Below, piece by piece: positions 1 through 6,829 of a stretch of 11,334 bases of DNA (within the stretch, counting starts at the first letter, position 1; each line of letters opens with the position of its first letter). The stretch is from a bacterium (GTDB lineage Bacteria; Cyanobacteriota; Vampirovibrionia; Gastranaerophilales; Gastranaerophilaceae): the NCBI GenBank assembly GCA_017541565.1, contig JAFXYU010000071.1, forward strand, positions 1 through 11,334, read 5' to 3'. The notes beneath the pieces are model-generated. The model saw nothing but the letters and a program-made list of their open reading frames with translations, did no database searches and was not told where the DNA came from. A program made the position numbers and the translations under genes.

Positions 1-537
1 CTTCTTGCGGGTATAATGATATTTCCGGCAGTATTCTCATTTGGTTTACAGCCTTCTTCCGGTGCGGGATTGGTTTTTGTTACTCTTCCAAAAATATTCT
101 CTCAACTTCCATTCGGTAATATTATTTCATTTGCATTTTTTGTTCTTTTATTTTGTGCGGCTGTAACTTCGGGTATAAGTATTCTGGAGGCTCCATGTGC
201 CACTCTTATTGAAAAGTGTAAGGTTTCAAGGATTAAGGCTTGTACGATTTTGTTTATTTTAATTTCACTTATATCAATTCCTGCGGCGCTTTCGTTTGGA
301 AAACTCAGTGATGTATCAATTATTGGTAAGTCAATTTTTGATTTTCTTGATTTTACAACATCAAATATATTATTGCCGTTAAATTCTTTAATTCTTTGCT
401 TAATTATGGGGTGGAAGTTAAGGCTGAGCGGAAACACATTCTTTAAAAACAGTTTATTCGTTTCTACGTTTAATATCTGCTTAAAATTTGTTGTGCCGAT
501 TGTGCTAGTCGGATTGTTGTATATCGGGTTAAAATAG
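1..537 (+). CDS. Sodium-dependent (NSS/SNF family) transporter, C-terminal part
   Basis: The reading frame is open from base 1 (L-L-A-G-I-M) and ends with TAG at 535-537, so this is the last 178 residues of a gene whose start lies left of the window. The visible part matches bacterial neurotransmitter:sodium symporters: a helix beginning AG-IMIFPAVFSFG, then SSGAGLVFVTLPKIFSQLP, then a helix carrying the AAVTSGISILEAP stretch, whose Thr-Ser and Ile-Ser residues fall in the family's TM8 Na+-binding region. At least four further hydrophobic segments follow. Family members import amino acids or related amines with Na+ across the inner membrane; the substrate cannot be read from this fragment. 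It converges on flhA with a 29-bp gap in which I see no hairpin terminator. Family assignment is fairly secure, specificity is not. Confidence 0.85.
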   Translation, partial: LLAGIMIFPAVFSFGLQPSSGAGLVFVTLPKIFSQLPFGNIISFAFFVLLFCAAVTSGISILEAPCATLIEKCKVSRIKACTILFILISLISIPAALSFGKLSDVSIIGKSIFDFLDFTTSNILLPLNSLILCLIMGWKLRLSGNTFFKNSLFVSTFNICLKFVVPIVLVGLLYIGLK

Positions 538-566
538 GTGTCATTAACTTTGGCTTGCTCCCGCTA

Positions 567-2657
567 CTAATAACCTACATTTTCACCGATTGTATCAACT
601 GCTTCAACTTTAATATCCGTAATAAGTTCGGAATAAGAAATTACAACGATTGTTGGTATGTGTCTTTCAAGGAGTTGATACAGCGGAAGCCTTATTCTTG
701 GAGAACACAATATAACAGGTTGTTGTCCTATTTGTTGGTGCGCTCTCATCAGTGTCATTGCCGTAGATTCAATTAAATCCTGTACTTGCATAGGATTTAA
801 TAGGAACATTGTACCGAGTTCCGTTCTCTGGCAGCTGTCATCAAGTGTTTTTTCCCAATCGGGAGAAAGTGTGAGCGCATACAAAACGTGGTCTCTGTCT
901 ACGTTACTCAAACAAATTTGACGCCCCAGTGCCGCTCTTAGACGTTCAGACAAGATATCGGGTTCTTTTGAAAATCTCGCGTAATCGCACAGTCGCTCAA
1001 ATACAAATATAATATCTTTAATAGAAACTTTTTCTCTGATAAGATTAACAAAGATTTTTCTTAAATCCGAAGTTGAAATTATAGCAGGGACAATGTCGTT
1101 AACAAGAGTCGGGTCTTGAGAACGGACAAGTTCCATAAGTTTAAGTACGTCAGTTTTTGTCATAACTTCGTCAACGTGTTTTCTTACGCATTCCTGAAGG
1201 TGCGTAACAAGTACGTCTGTTGCATCAACTGCCGTAACATTTTTTGCCTCTTTAGCATCTTCTTCCGAAATCCAGTAAGCCTGAGTTTGATATGTCGGAT
1301 CGACACCTACTATTGCATCTTCCGGAATTGTCTTTTTGACGGAATCCCACTGGTCGGCAATTACCATGTATTTACCAGGATATACATAACCTGAAGCAAC
1401 AACATTGTTACGAATTGATATTACATATTCGTTTGCTTCCAAGGCTGAAGAGTCCATAATACGGATATTAGGCAGGATATAACCCAATTCATCCGTAACC
1501 CTTTGACGCAATGCAGCGATTTTTGCAAGTAATTGACCTTCCTGATCAGGGTCTGCAATAACCAGCAAACCTGCACCAACTTGTAAACTCAATACGTCAA
1601 CCCCCAATCTTTCGTACATTTTGTTCGGGTTAACCAAATCCTGCATGTTTTGTCGAACGCTTTCCAATTGTCCCAATTGCGATTGAACGTCTGCATTAAC
1701 TAATACGGAGAATCCTGCAATAGCAAGGATTATAGTAAAAATTAAAAATGGCAGAAACGGCAGACCTGTAATTGGACAAGTTACTGTAATAAGTCCCAGA
1801 AACAGTGCCGCAAAAAACAGAGAATAGGGTTTTGACATTATTTGATTCGTTAAATCACCGCCTAACGATGCGTTGCCTGCTGATGCACGAGTCATGACGA
1901 TACCTGCTGCAACAGACATTAATAATGAAGGCAACTGTGATGCAAGACCGTCGCCGATTGTTAATATTGTGTATTTTCCAACAGCATCGGCTATCGGCAT
2001 TTGGTTCATTAAACATCCGACACATAATCCGCCGACAATGTTGATTATAACGATAATGATACCCGCCATGGTATCACCTTTTACAAACTTCATAGAACCG
2101 TCCATAGAACCGAATAAACTCGATTCTCTTTGGAGGTCTTCACGACGTTTAACGGCTTCTTCAGGAGAAATAAGTCCTGCATTGAAGTCAGCATCAATGG
2201 TCATTTGTTTACCGGGCATAGCATCCAAGGCAAAACGGGCCGCAACTTCTGCAATACGTTCCGCACCTTTTGTGATAACCATAAACTGTACAACCGTTAT
2301 TATTAAGAAAATAACGGCGCCGACTACCATGTTTCCGCCTGTTACGAATGTTCCGAACGCGTGAATAACTTCTCCGGCATCTCCTTTTGCCAAAATAAGT
2401 CTTGTAGATGCAATGGAAAGACAAAGCCTGAACATCGTACCGATAAGTATAATAGAAGGAAATGCTGCAAGTTCAAGCGGTTTTTGGACGTACAAAGATA
2501 TCATCAAAAGTACGATACCGAGGGTTATGTTTAGCGAAATTGAAAAATTGATAACCCAAGTTGGCATTTCCATAATGAGGATTAATATAAGTGTCATTAC
2601 GAAAAGTGCCAGAGCGATTTCTGATATGGGTTTGTTGTTTCCGCCTTCTGCTGCCAT
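567..2657 (-). CDS. flhA: Flagellar export gate protein FlhA (FHIPEP family)
   Basis: A 696-residue protein, the usual FlhA length (about 690). It forms the export gate through which unfolded substrates pass the inner membrane. About eight hydrophobic segments lie in residues 12-320. The FHIPEP signature region is clear (KGAERIAEVAARFALDAMPG, then QMTIDADFNAGLI, about 130-163), followed by SMDGSMKFVKGDTMAG with the conserved Asp at 195 and YTILTIGDGLASQLPSLL near 229-246. The soluble C-domain follows, ending with PVILCSPRIRLPL and VVISYSEL, which is more FlhA-like than SctV-like. Some core residues (MKFVKGD, GLASQLPSLL) resemble injectisome SctV, so an injectisome-type homologue is not fully excluded; fliE and fliF upstream favour flagellar. 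The ATG overlaps the fliH stop by one base (TAATG) and has an AGAGGG site 6 nt upstream, so translational coupling is likely. Confidence 0.92.
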   Translation of the reverse strand: MAAEGGNNKPISEIALALFVMTLILILIMEMPTWVINFSISLNITLGIVLLMISLYVQKPLELAAFPSIILIGTMFRLCLSIASTRLILAKGDAGEVIHAFGTFVTGGNMVVGAVIFLIITVVQFMVITKGAERIAEVAARFALDAMPGKQMTIDADFNAGLISPEEAVKRREDLQRESSLFGSMDGSMKFVKGDTMAGIIIVIINIVGGLCVGCLMNQMPIADAVGKYTILTIGDGLASQLPSLLMSVAAGIVMTRASAGNASLGGDLTNQIMSKPYSLFFAALFLGLITVTCPITGLPFLPFLIFTIILAIAGFSVLVNADVQSQLGQLESVRQNMQDLVNPNKMYERLGVDVLSLQVGAGLLVIADPDQEGQLLAKIAALRQRVTDELGYILPNIRIMDSSALEANEYVISIRNNVVASGYVYPGKYMVIADQWDSVKKTIPEDAIVGVDPTYQTQAYWISEEDAKEAKNVTAVDATDVLVTHLQECVRKHVDEVMTKTDVLKLMELVRSQDPTLVNDIVPAIISTSDLRKIFVNLIREKVSIKDIIFVFERLCDYARFSKEPDILSERLRAALGRQICLSNVDRDHVLYALTLSPDWEKTLDDSCQRTELGTMFLLNPMQVQDLIESTAMTLMRAHQQIGQQPVILCSPRIRLPLYQLLERHIPTIVVISYSELITDIKVEAVDTIGENVGY

Positions 2658-3397
2658 TAAATTCCCTCTAATGATTTCTTAATGATTTCTAACTGAGTGT
2701 CAATAGAAGCATCAACAATACCGTTATTTGTTTGGAAAACACATCCTCCTTCTTCAATTGACGGATCGGATATGATATTTATTTTGGAATCTATGCCGTA
2801 TTGGTAAGTTATATCTTGTATTGAATCTTTAATAAAACTTGCGGATTGCGGACGAACTCTTATATTTATTTTGGGTTCATTTTTGGATATGGATTTTAGT
2901 ACGTCAACAATAATATTCATCAAAACTTGCGGATCGCTTTCGATTTCTTTTTTGATAATCTTTTTTGCTATATCAACGCTGATTTCCAGAATATCCGGTG
3001 CAATGTATTCAAAAACTTCTTTAGGAGCGCCAATAAAGTTTATAATATTTTGTTTAAACTGCTGAATATCGCCGTCCGCTTTTTCAAGTCCTTTTCTATA
3101 TCCTTCTTCAAACGCAGATTTTTTAATATTTTCGGCTTCCTCTTGTGCGCGTGAAACAAGATTTCTGTCATCAATTCTTCTGTAGCCGCGTCTTCTTGTT
3201 CCTCTTCTGCGTTCTTCACGTTGATTAAAATCAATGTTTTCTATGTCAAACAAGTCTATTTCCGGCTCTTGAGGCATTTGCGGTGCGGGTTCAATATAAG
3301 CAGTTGTTTCGTCATTTTTTTCAGCAGAAACTACAGGTATATCAGCCTGTTTTTTAGTGTTCTTAACCTCCCTCTGCTTATTCTTTTTTATAATCAT
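2657..3397 (-). CDS. fliH: FliH-like flagellar export ATPase regulator
   Basis: A 246-residue protein with the FliH/SctL layout. Residues 1-60 are polar and poorly conserved. An Arg-rich patch (about 61-79, EERRRGTRRRGYRRIDDR) leads into a helix with alternating Ala/Glu (SRAQEEAENIKKSAFEEGY) and a GxxxG step at Gly99/Gly103. The C-domain follows: ILEISVDIAKKIIKKE (137-151), INIRVRP (177-183) and the family hallmark EEGGCVFQTNNGIVDASI (215-232). FliH dimers hold and regulate the FliI ATPase and bring it to the export gate. No fliI follows; flhA does. The protein contains no Trp, although enterobacterial FliH uses N-terminal Trp residues to dock. The start lacks a well-placed ribosome site (GAGG is 23 nt upstream inside the fliG-like gene), so the exact N-terminus is less certain than the family. 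Confidence 0.85.
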   Translation of the reverse strand: MIIKKNKQREVKNTKKQADIPVVSAEKNDETTAYIEPAPQMPQEPEIDLFDIENIDFNQREERRRGTRRRGYRRIDDRNLVSRAQEEAENIKKSAFEEGYRKGLEKADGDIQQFKQNIINFIGAPKEVFEYIAPDILEISVDIAKKIIKKEIESDPQVLMNIIVDVLKSISKNEPKINIRVRPQSASFIKDSIQDITYQYGIDSKINIISDPSIEEGGCVFQTNNGIVDASIDTQLEIIKKSLEGI

Positions 3398-3409
3398 GAT
3401 TAATCTATA

Positions 3410-4441
3410 TTATATACTATCCTCAACGTATTGTGCAACAATTCCCGCAACCCTGAGCGGTATTTCCGAAAACTCGCCGTCATAAGCCTGAGAAATAAAT
3501 CTTTTAACTAACGGACGTTCATTTTTAATTACTTTTTCAATCTTATCTCGTGGTGTAGAACGATATATTCTGAGTAAGTCTCCGAGAATATTTTCTTTAG
3601 AAAGTTTTTTCTTGTGCGGCAGGTAATCTTTTATTTCTCTTAAACAATTTGCTACCAAATCTCCGTCAAGTTTTGATTCTAAATCTGCCATATTCATATA
3701 TTGTGAAATTTGGAGAGAGTCATTAGAATCAAATTTATTTAATATTGTTGTAACTTTATCCTGAGAAAGAATTTTTAAAACAAGCGCCAGTGACATAAGT
3801 TTCATTTGCTTGTTCGAAATTCCGTTGACGGAATTTCGTGCCGCTTCCCTGTGTCGCCTTTTTTCTTCACGTTTTTTCTGGTTTTCGCTTTGTTGTCTTG
3901 AAGCCTCTTCCGCTTCTGCCTGCTGCTGTTTTTGTTGTTCGGCTTGTGCTTGCTGCGCCATGGCATCAATATTTGATTGACTTTCTGCCCTGTTTTTTAT
4001 CTCTTCGTTAATCAAACCTTTTTGTTCAAGTTCTTCGATACTTTGTTTATAAACCTTTATAACATGATGTTCTACTGCTTGAAGAAGTTGGTCTTGAGGA
4101 ATATTTCTAAGAATAGCCTGTTTTGCTACTTCAAAAATTGTGAAGGCAATTTTTTGCATTATGCTATCCCAGTATTGGGGCAAAATTCCGGAATGGATAA
4201 GGTCAATGGATTTATGGAATGACCATTCAGCAATTATCTGTGTTATAAATACAGCCTGTTCCGCCGTTAGTTTAAGGCTTTCATCGTTGTATAAGGCTTC
4301 TCCTGCAAGAAGGGTAAAGTTTCCCAAAGTTTTTACAACATACTCTTTTTCTCTGTCTTCAAGTTCTTTTGGAACAAGCTCTTGTGCTTGTTCTGCCATT
4401 GATGTTGCAAATCCTTTATAATCAAATCCTTCTATTGCCAT
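3410..4441 (-). CDS. fliG: Divergent FliG-like rotor/adaptor protein
   Basis: A 343-residue protein between fliF and fliH, the slot normally held by fliG. Residues 1-150 are predicted helical and unlike any FliG domain I know. Residues 155-200 are a Q/A/E then K/R-rich coiled coil (AQQAQAEQQKQQQAEAEEA). Residues 208-343 resemble FliG N/M-domain helices: MKLMSLALVLKILSQDKVTT, then an ISQYMNMADLESKL helix, then an ILGDLLRIYRSTPRDKIEKV helix. FliG normally begins with this FliF-binding module, then has an EHPQ motif and a charged C-domain that contacts the stator. I see neither EHPQ nor the C-domain. The role inferred is an MS-ring-attached cytoplasmic ring or adaptor, possibly without torque function. 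Start ATG lies 8 bp after the fliF stop, with no strong ribosome site. A SctK-like adaptor or lineage-specific protein are alternatives. Confidence 0.6.
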   Translation of the reverse strand: MAIEGFDYKGFATSMAEQAQELVPKELEDREKEYVVKTLGNFTLLAGEALYNDESLKLTAEQAVFITQIIAEWSFHKSIDLIHSGILPQYWDSIMQKIAFTIFEVAKQAILRNIPQDQLLQAVEHHVIKVYKQSIEELEQKGLINEEIKNRAESQSNIDAMAQQAQAEQQKQQQAEAEEASRQQSENQKKREEKRRHREAARNSVNGISNKQMKLMSLALVLKILSQDKVTTILNKFDSNDSLQISQYMNMADLESKLDGDLVANCLREIKDYLPHKKKLSKENILGDLLRIYRSTPRDKIEKVIKNERPLVKRFISQAYDGEFSEIPLRVAGIVAQYVEDSI

Positions 4442-4449
4442 TTTTTATT

Positions 4450-6117
4450 CTAATTCTCAATCCAACTTTTAATTCTGTCTCCGGCTTCTACTTCATCAAC
4501 GCCGTCAAATTCACGTTTAAGTTCACGCAAAGCTTCTCTTATTTCTGCACCGCTCGTAGGTATTGCCGCAGGTCTTTGCTGTTGCTCCAACAAACCTTGT
4601 TGGAGTTGTGATTGCTTTTGAATCATATCTGCCGCATTAACGCTTAAATCTTGAATTTGTTTTTCCTGCGCTTCATTGTGTGCGCGCAATCTGTTGATTT
4701 CATCCTCCTGTGCTTCTTTTGCGGATTTAATTTTCTGCGACAACATCCTGTGCCCGAAGAACAAGCCGAATGCAAGGAGTGCAATTGCAAGCCACCAAGG
4801 ATTTCCGTGAGATGCTTTAATAGGTGCTTTTACGTTTTTGTCACCAGCCATAAACGGATCAAGTGAATCCGCAAATGCTATGGATACATTATCTGCCGAT
4901 GCTTTAGGGCTTGCGGCGCGTGCAACAAGTTCTTTTAGTTCTTCAAGAGTTAATTCAACAGGAAGTGCATCTTTTTCCAATGTAACGGCAATTGATATTT
5001 CTTCAATCGTTCCGGGAGACATGTACTCGTTTGTTTGAACTTTTGTTACTCCATATTGTGTTTCTCTTGCAGTTCTTGAATAACTTCTGTTTTGAGAAGA
5101 GTCAGAACTGCCTGCCGGTAAACCGTTTGGTAAGTATACGCTTACGGCATTTGTATTTTTATTAACATCTGTTGTTTGGTCGCCCAAACCTTCCGAGAAA
5201 GTTTGTTCATTGACGGCTGCCTTTTTTTCAGGATCATAAGAAATTGTAAATCTTTCAACCGGAGCCTGTTTAAGGAATGTAGAAACCGTTGCCACATATT
5301 TACCGCTTCCGATTAAGCGATTTAATTGAGCCTGAACTTTTTCCTGCATGTATTTATCGTTTTGTTGCAACCTCTCAATCATTTCTGATTGTGCGTCGAC
5401 GAGGCTGTTATATACATGTCCGTTTGTATCCGTAATTGATATATTAGATGCCGTTAAACCGGAGACACTTCCCAAAAGAAGGTTCGAAACGGCTTTAATT
5501 GTACTCATGTTTAATGTTTGACCGACCGCAACCGTAAGTTGAACCGTTGCTGTGACCGGTTTTTGGTTAGATTGGAACATAGATTGCTCAGGTATTGAAA
5601 TAAATACCGCAGCATCTTCAATTCCGTCAATTCTTTTTATTAAACGGGAAAGTTCTCCGTTCATTGCTCGGACTAACCTTATTCTCTTATCTTCTTTTGT
5701 TGAAGTAAAATCACCTTTATCAAAAATTTCCAATCCCACATTTTGGTCATACAAACCGCTTTCAACAATAACCATAATGGCTCTGTCGCGTTGCTCCGTT
5801 GTACATTTTCTCATTCCGGGTGTGCAGTCGCCTTTTTTCAATCTTAAAACAGATTTTGTACCGTCAACCAGACGGGCTGCAACAATGTTATTTTTTGCAA
5901 GAAGAGCCTGAATTTCGAGGGCTTTTCCCATGTTGTCCGTAGTAAGCAGGTCAACATCTTCTTTCAGAGGTTCTCGGCTTACGTCAATACCGTCTTTATC
6001 TGCTTTGTTTGAGTTTGCTATTGTTCCGCATATAATAAATACGACAAGTAAAAATACAATACTGCCGATGATTGCAAATAACAATGTTTTATTTTCCAAA
6101 ATTTGTTTAAAATCCAT
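4450..6117 (-). CDS. fliF: Flagellar MS-ring protein FliF
   Basis: A 555-residue protein of normal FliF length and topology. The first membrane helix is at about 12-34 and the second at about 441-459; the region between is periplasmic. The YscJ/FliF ring-building module is clear: MGKALEIQALLAKNNIVAA (63-81), GLYDQNVGLEIFDKGDF (121-137), LVRAMNGELSRLIKRIDGIE (148-167), AAVFISIPEQSMF (169-181) and SVSGLTASNISITDTNGHVY (217-236). After the second helix a coiled coil runs to a conserved-looking C-terminal tip (GDRIKSWIEN, 546-555), the part that binds FliG in known systems. Retention of this tip indicates a flagellar-type ring and not a short SctJ lipoprotein. Oddity: Cys98 and Cys105 in a small periplasmic insertion (GDCTPGMRKCTT) could form a disulfide. 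The ATG has a GGGCAGG site just upstream and a sigma-70-like promoter in the fliE-fliF gap. Confidence 0.92.
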   Translation of the reverse strand: MDFKQILENKTLLFAIIGSIVFLLVVFIICGTIANSNKADKDGIDVSREPLKEDVDLLTTDNMGKALEIQALLAKNNIVAARLVDGTKSVLRLKKGDCTPGMRKCTTEQRDRAIMVIVESGLYDQNVGLEIFDKGDFTSTKEDKRIRLVRAMNGELSRLIKRIDGIEDAAVFISIPEQSMFQSNQKPVTATVQLTVAVGQTLNMSTIKAVSNLLLGSVSGLTASNISITDTNGHVYNSLVDAQSEMIERLQQNDKYMQEKVQAQLNRLIGSGKYVATVSTFLKQAPVERFTISYDPEKKAAVNEQTFSEGLGDQTTDVNKNTNAVSVYLPNGLPAGSSDSSQNRSYSRTARETQYGVTKVQTNEYMSPGTIEEISIAVTLEKDALPVELTLEELKELVARAASPKASADNVSIAFADSLDPFMAGDKNVKAPIKASHGNPWWLAIALLAFGLFFGHRMLSQKIKSAKEAQEDEINRLRAHNEAQEKQIQDLSVNAADMIQKQSQLQQGLLEQQQRPAAIPTSGAEIREALRELKREFDGVDEVEAGDRIKSWIEN

Positions 6118-6135
6118 AATCCTGCCCTATTTTTT

Positions 6136-6164
6136 ATTATACACGTCTTTTTTGTTTATGAAAA
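6136..6164 (-). promoter_or_regulatory. Candidate sigma-70 promoter ahead of fliF
   Basis: On the minus strand, TTTTCA (6164-6159; four of six bases match TTGACA) is followed by a 17-nt spacer and a perfect TATAAT (6141-6136). Transcription would start near 6129, about 12 nt before the fliF ATG at 6117, leaving the GGGCAGG ribosome site just inside the transcript. It would let fliF and downstream genes be transcribed separately from fliE. Pattern match only, in AT-rich DNA. Confidence 0.4.
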
Positions 6165-6166
6165 GT

Positions 6167-6505
6167 CTAAATTTGAATTTGCATAATTCTATCATACGCC
6201 TGTATGACCTTGCCGGTGGCTGTTGTTGCTATATTTACCGCAATTTCCGCTTTTGCCATCGCTGTCATTACGTCATGGATATCAACATTCTCTGAACCCA
6301 TCATGACATCTTTCATAAGGTTGTCAGGAGCGTTCATTTGAGTATTCATATTTTCGACAAGACCTGACATAACACTTTGAAAGTCGGTTGTCGCCGGCTC
6401 TTCAACACGGCTCATTCTTGCGGAAGGTATATCTCCCCAACTGTCGAGTTTTGTGTGTTGAATTCTTGCTTCTAAATCATAGTGCGGATAAAATCCATTA
6501 AACAT
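6167..6505 (-). CDS. fliE: Flagellar hook-basal body protein FliE
   Basis: A 112-residue protein matching FliE in size (about 100-110) and in its C-terminal half: a short helical region (DFQSVMSGLVENMNTQMNAP, 41-60), then VDIHDVMTAMAKAEIAV (74-90) and GKVIQAYDRIMQIQI (98-112). The family pattern 'G..vdlhdVm.A..KA.........kvi.AY..im.m.i' is almost complete. FliE is exported and links the MS-ring to the rod. Residues 1-40 are a longer, unrecognised leader (FYPHYDLEARIQHTKLDSWG). The ATG at 6505 is supported by a strong GAGGTGA site. As first gene of the operon, it sits 49 bp ahead of fliF. FliE has no close counterpart in most injectisomes, so it is the best single argument that this cluster is flagellar. 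Confidence 0.88.
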   Translation of the reverse strand: MFNGFYPHYDLEARIQHTKLDSWGDIPSARMSRVEEPATTDFQSVMSGLVENMNTQMNAPDNLMKDVMMGSENVDIHDVMTAMAKAEIAVNIATTATGKVIQAYDRIMQIQI

Positions 6506-6508
6506 AGT

Positions 6509-6515
6509 TCACCTC
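6509..6515 (-). promoter_or_regulatory. Ribosome binding site of fliE
   Basis: GAGGTGA on the minus strand ends 3 nt before the ATG at 6505, with the GAGG core at 6-nt spacing. It is the strongest Shine-Dalgarno site in the operon and fixes the fliE start. Confidence 0.7.
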
Positions 6516-6526
6516 TTTTATTTAAT

Positions 6527-6553
6527 TTATCGGTTATTTTGGGTTGTTTTTTG
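6527..6553 (-). promoter_or_regulatory. Candidate flagellar sigma-28 (FliA-type) promoter for fliE
   Basis: On the minus strand, CAAA (6553-6550), exactly 15 nt, then ACCGATAA (6534-6527). The enterobacterial sigma-28 consensus is TAAA-N15-GCCGATAA, so this matches 3/4 and 7/8 with the correct spacer. Transcription would begin near 6520, giving a leader of about 15 nt that contains the fliE ribosome site. In model species sigma-28 serves late genes and not fliE/fliF, so this would be an unusual hierarchy if real. Whether this organism has FliA cannot be told from the window. Confidence 0.45.
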
Positions 6554-6603
6554 AATATTTGCTCAAAAAAATCATCCGTTTACAGTATCTGTTTAATTAT
6601 CAT

Positions 6604-6630
6604 TAAAGAAAAGTCAAATACTGCCGATTG
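6604..6630 (+). promoter_or_regulatory. Candidate sigma-28-like promoter, rightward
   Basis: TAAA (6604-6607), exactly 15 nt, then GCCGATTG (6623-6630): 4/4 and 6/8 against TAAA-N15-GCCGATAA. It faces away from the fliE candidate and points to the small gene at 6638 and the CHASE2-GGDEF gene at 6830. The start site would fall at about 6637-6638, making the small gene leaderless, which weakens the idea somewhat. TAAA is common by chance here; the GCCGATT part carries the weight. Confidence 0.3.
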
Positions 6631-6637
6631 TTTTGTT

Positions 6638-6811
6638 ATGAATTTACATGAAGAATGTTTATTGAAATATTTGTTAAATCCCTCGGATTTGTTTTTTGCG
6701 ACTGAAACATTAAAAGCAAACAATCTTCTTATTGAAAATTTTTTGAAAAAGAGTGGCGCAAAGAGAGATTTTGTTGCAAAAAAACTTAATATTAATTATA
6801 CTTATTCATAA
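6638..6811 (+). CDS. Small hypothetical protein (57 aa)
   Basis: An open frame of 57 codons, ATG at 6638 to TAA at 6809-6811, ending 18 bp before the GGDEF gene start. The sequence (MNLHEECLLKYLLNPSDLFF ... KRDFVAKKLNINYTYS) is not recognised. It looks like a compact, mostly helical, basic-ended cytosolic protein with no membrane segment. The frame stays open upstream to 6482, but that extension overlaps the fliE start and the promoter region and reads as non-protein-like (SKKSSVYSICLIIIKEKSNT), so I prefer the internal ATG. There is no Shine-Dalgarno site before this ATG, so it may be poorly translated, leaderless or not a gene. If real, it is probably cotranscribed with the downstream GGDEF gene. 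Confidence 0.45.
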   Translation: MNLHEECLLKYLLNPSDLFFATETLKANNLLIENFLKKSGAKRDFVAKKLNINYTYS

Positions 6812-6815
6812 TAAA

Positions 6816-6821
6816 AGGGAG
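6816..6821 (+). promoter_or_regulatory. Ribosome binding site selecting a TTG start
   Basis: AGGGAG lies 8 nt before TTG at 6830. No ATG or GTG lies in frame nearby, and residues after the TTG form a typical positive N-terminus followed by a membrane helix, so TTG initiation is well supported. Confidence 0.65.
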
Positions 6822-6829
6822 ACTGTAGT

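Noticed and set aside
538..566. Bidirectional terminator between the symporter and flhA
   Set aside because: The 29-bp gap has no convincing hairpin or T-run.
1873..2364. A 163-codon plus-strand open frame inside flhA
   Set aside because: Antisense shadow of the conserved FHIPEP core; no ribosome site and no recognisable domain.
567..6505. Non-flagellar type III injectisome operon
   Set aside because: FliE is present and FliF is full length, with a second membrane helix and cytoplasmic tail, unlike the lipoprotein SctJ. A flagellar-type system is the better call, although motor function is uncertain.
6482..6637. Upstream extension of the small gene to an ATG at 6482
   Set aside because: It would overlap the fliE start and both candidate promoters, and the extra residues look like translated non-coding AT-rich DNA.
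6638..6811. FlgM (anti-sigma-28) identity for the small gene
   Set aside because: Tempting given the promoter matches, but the sequence lacks the C-terminal sigma-binding pattern of FlgM as far as I can see.
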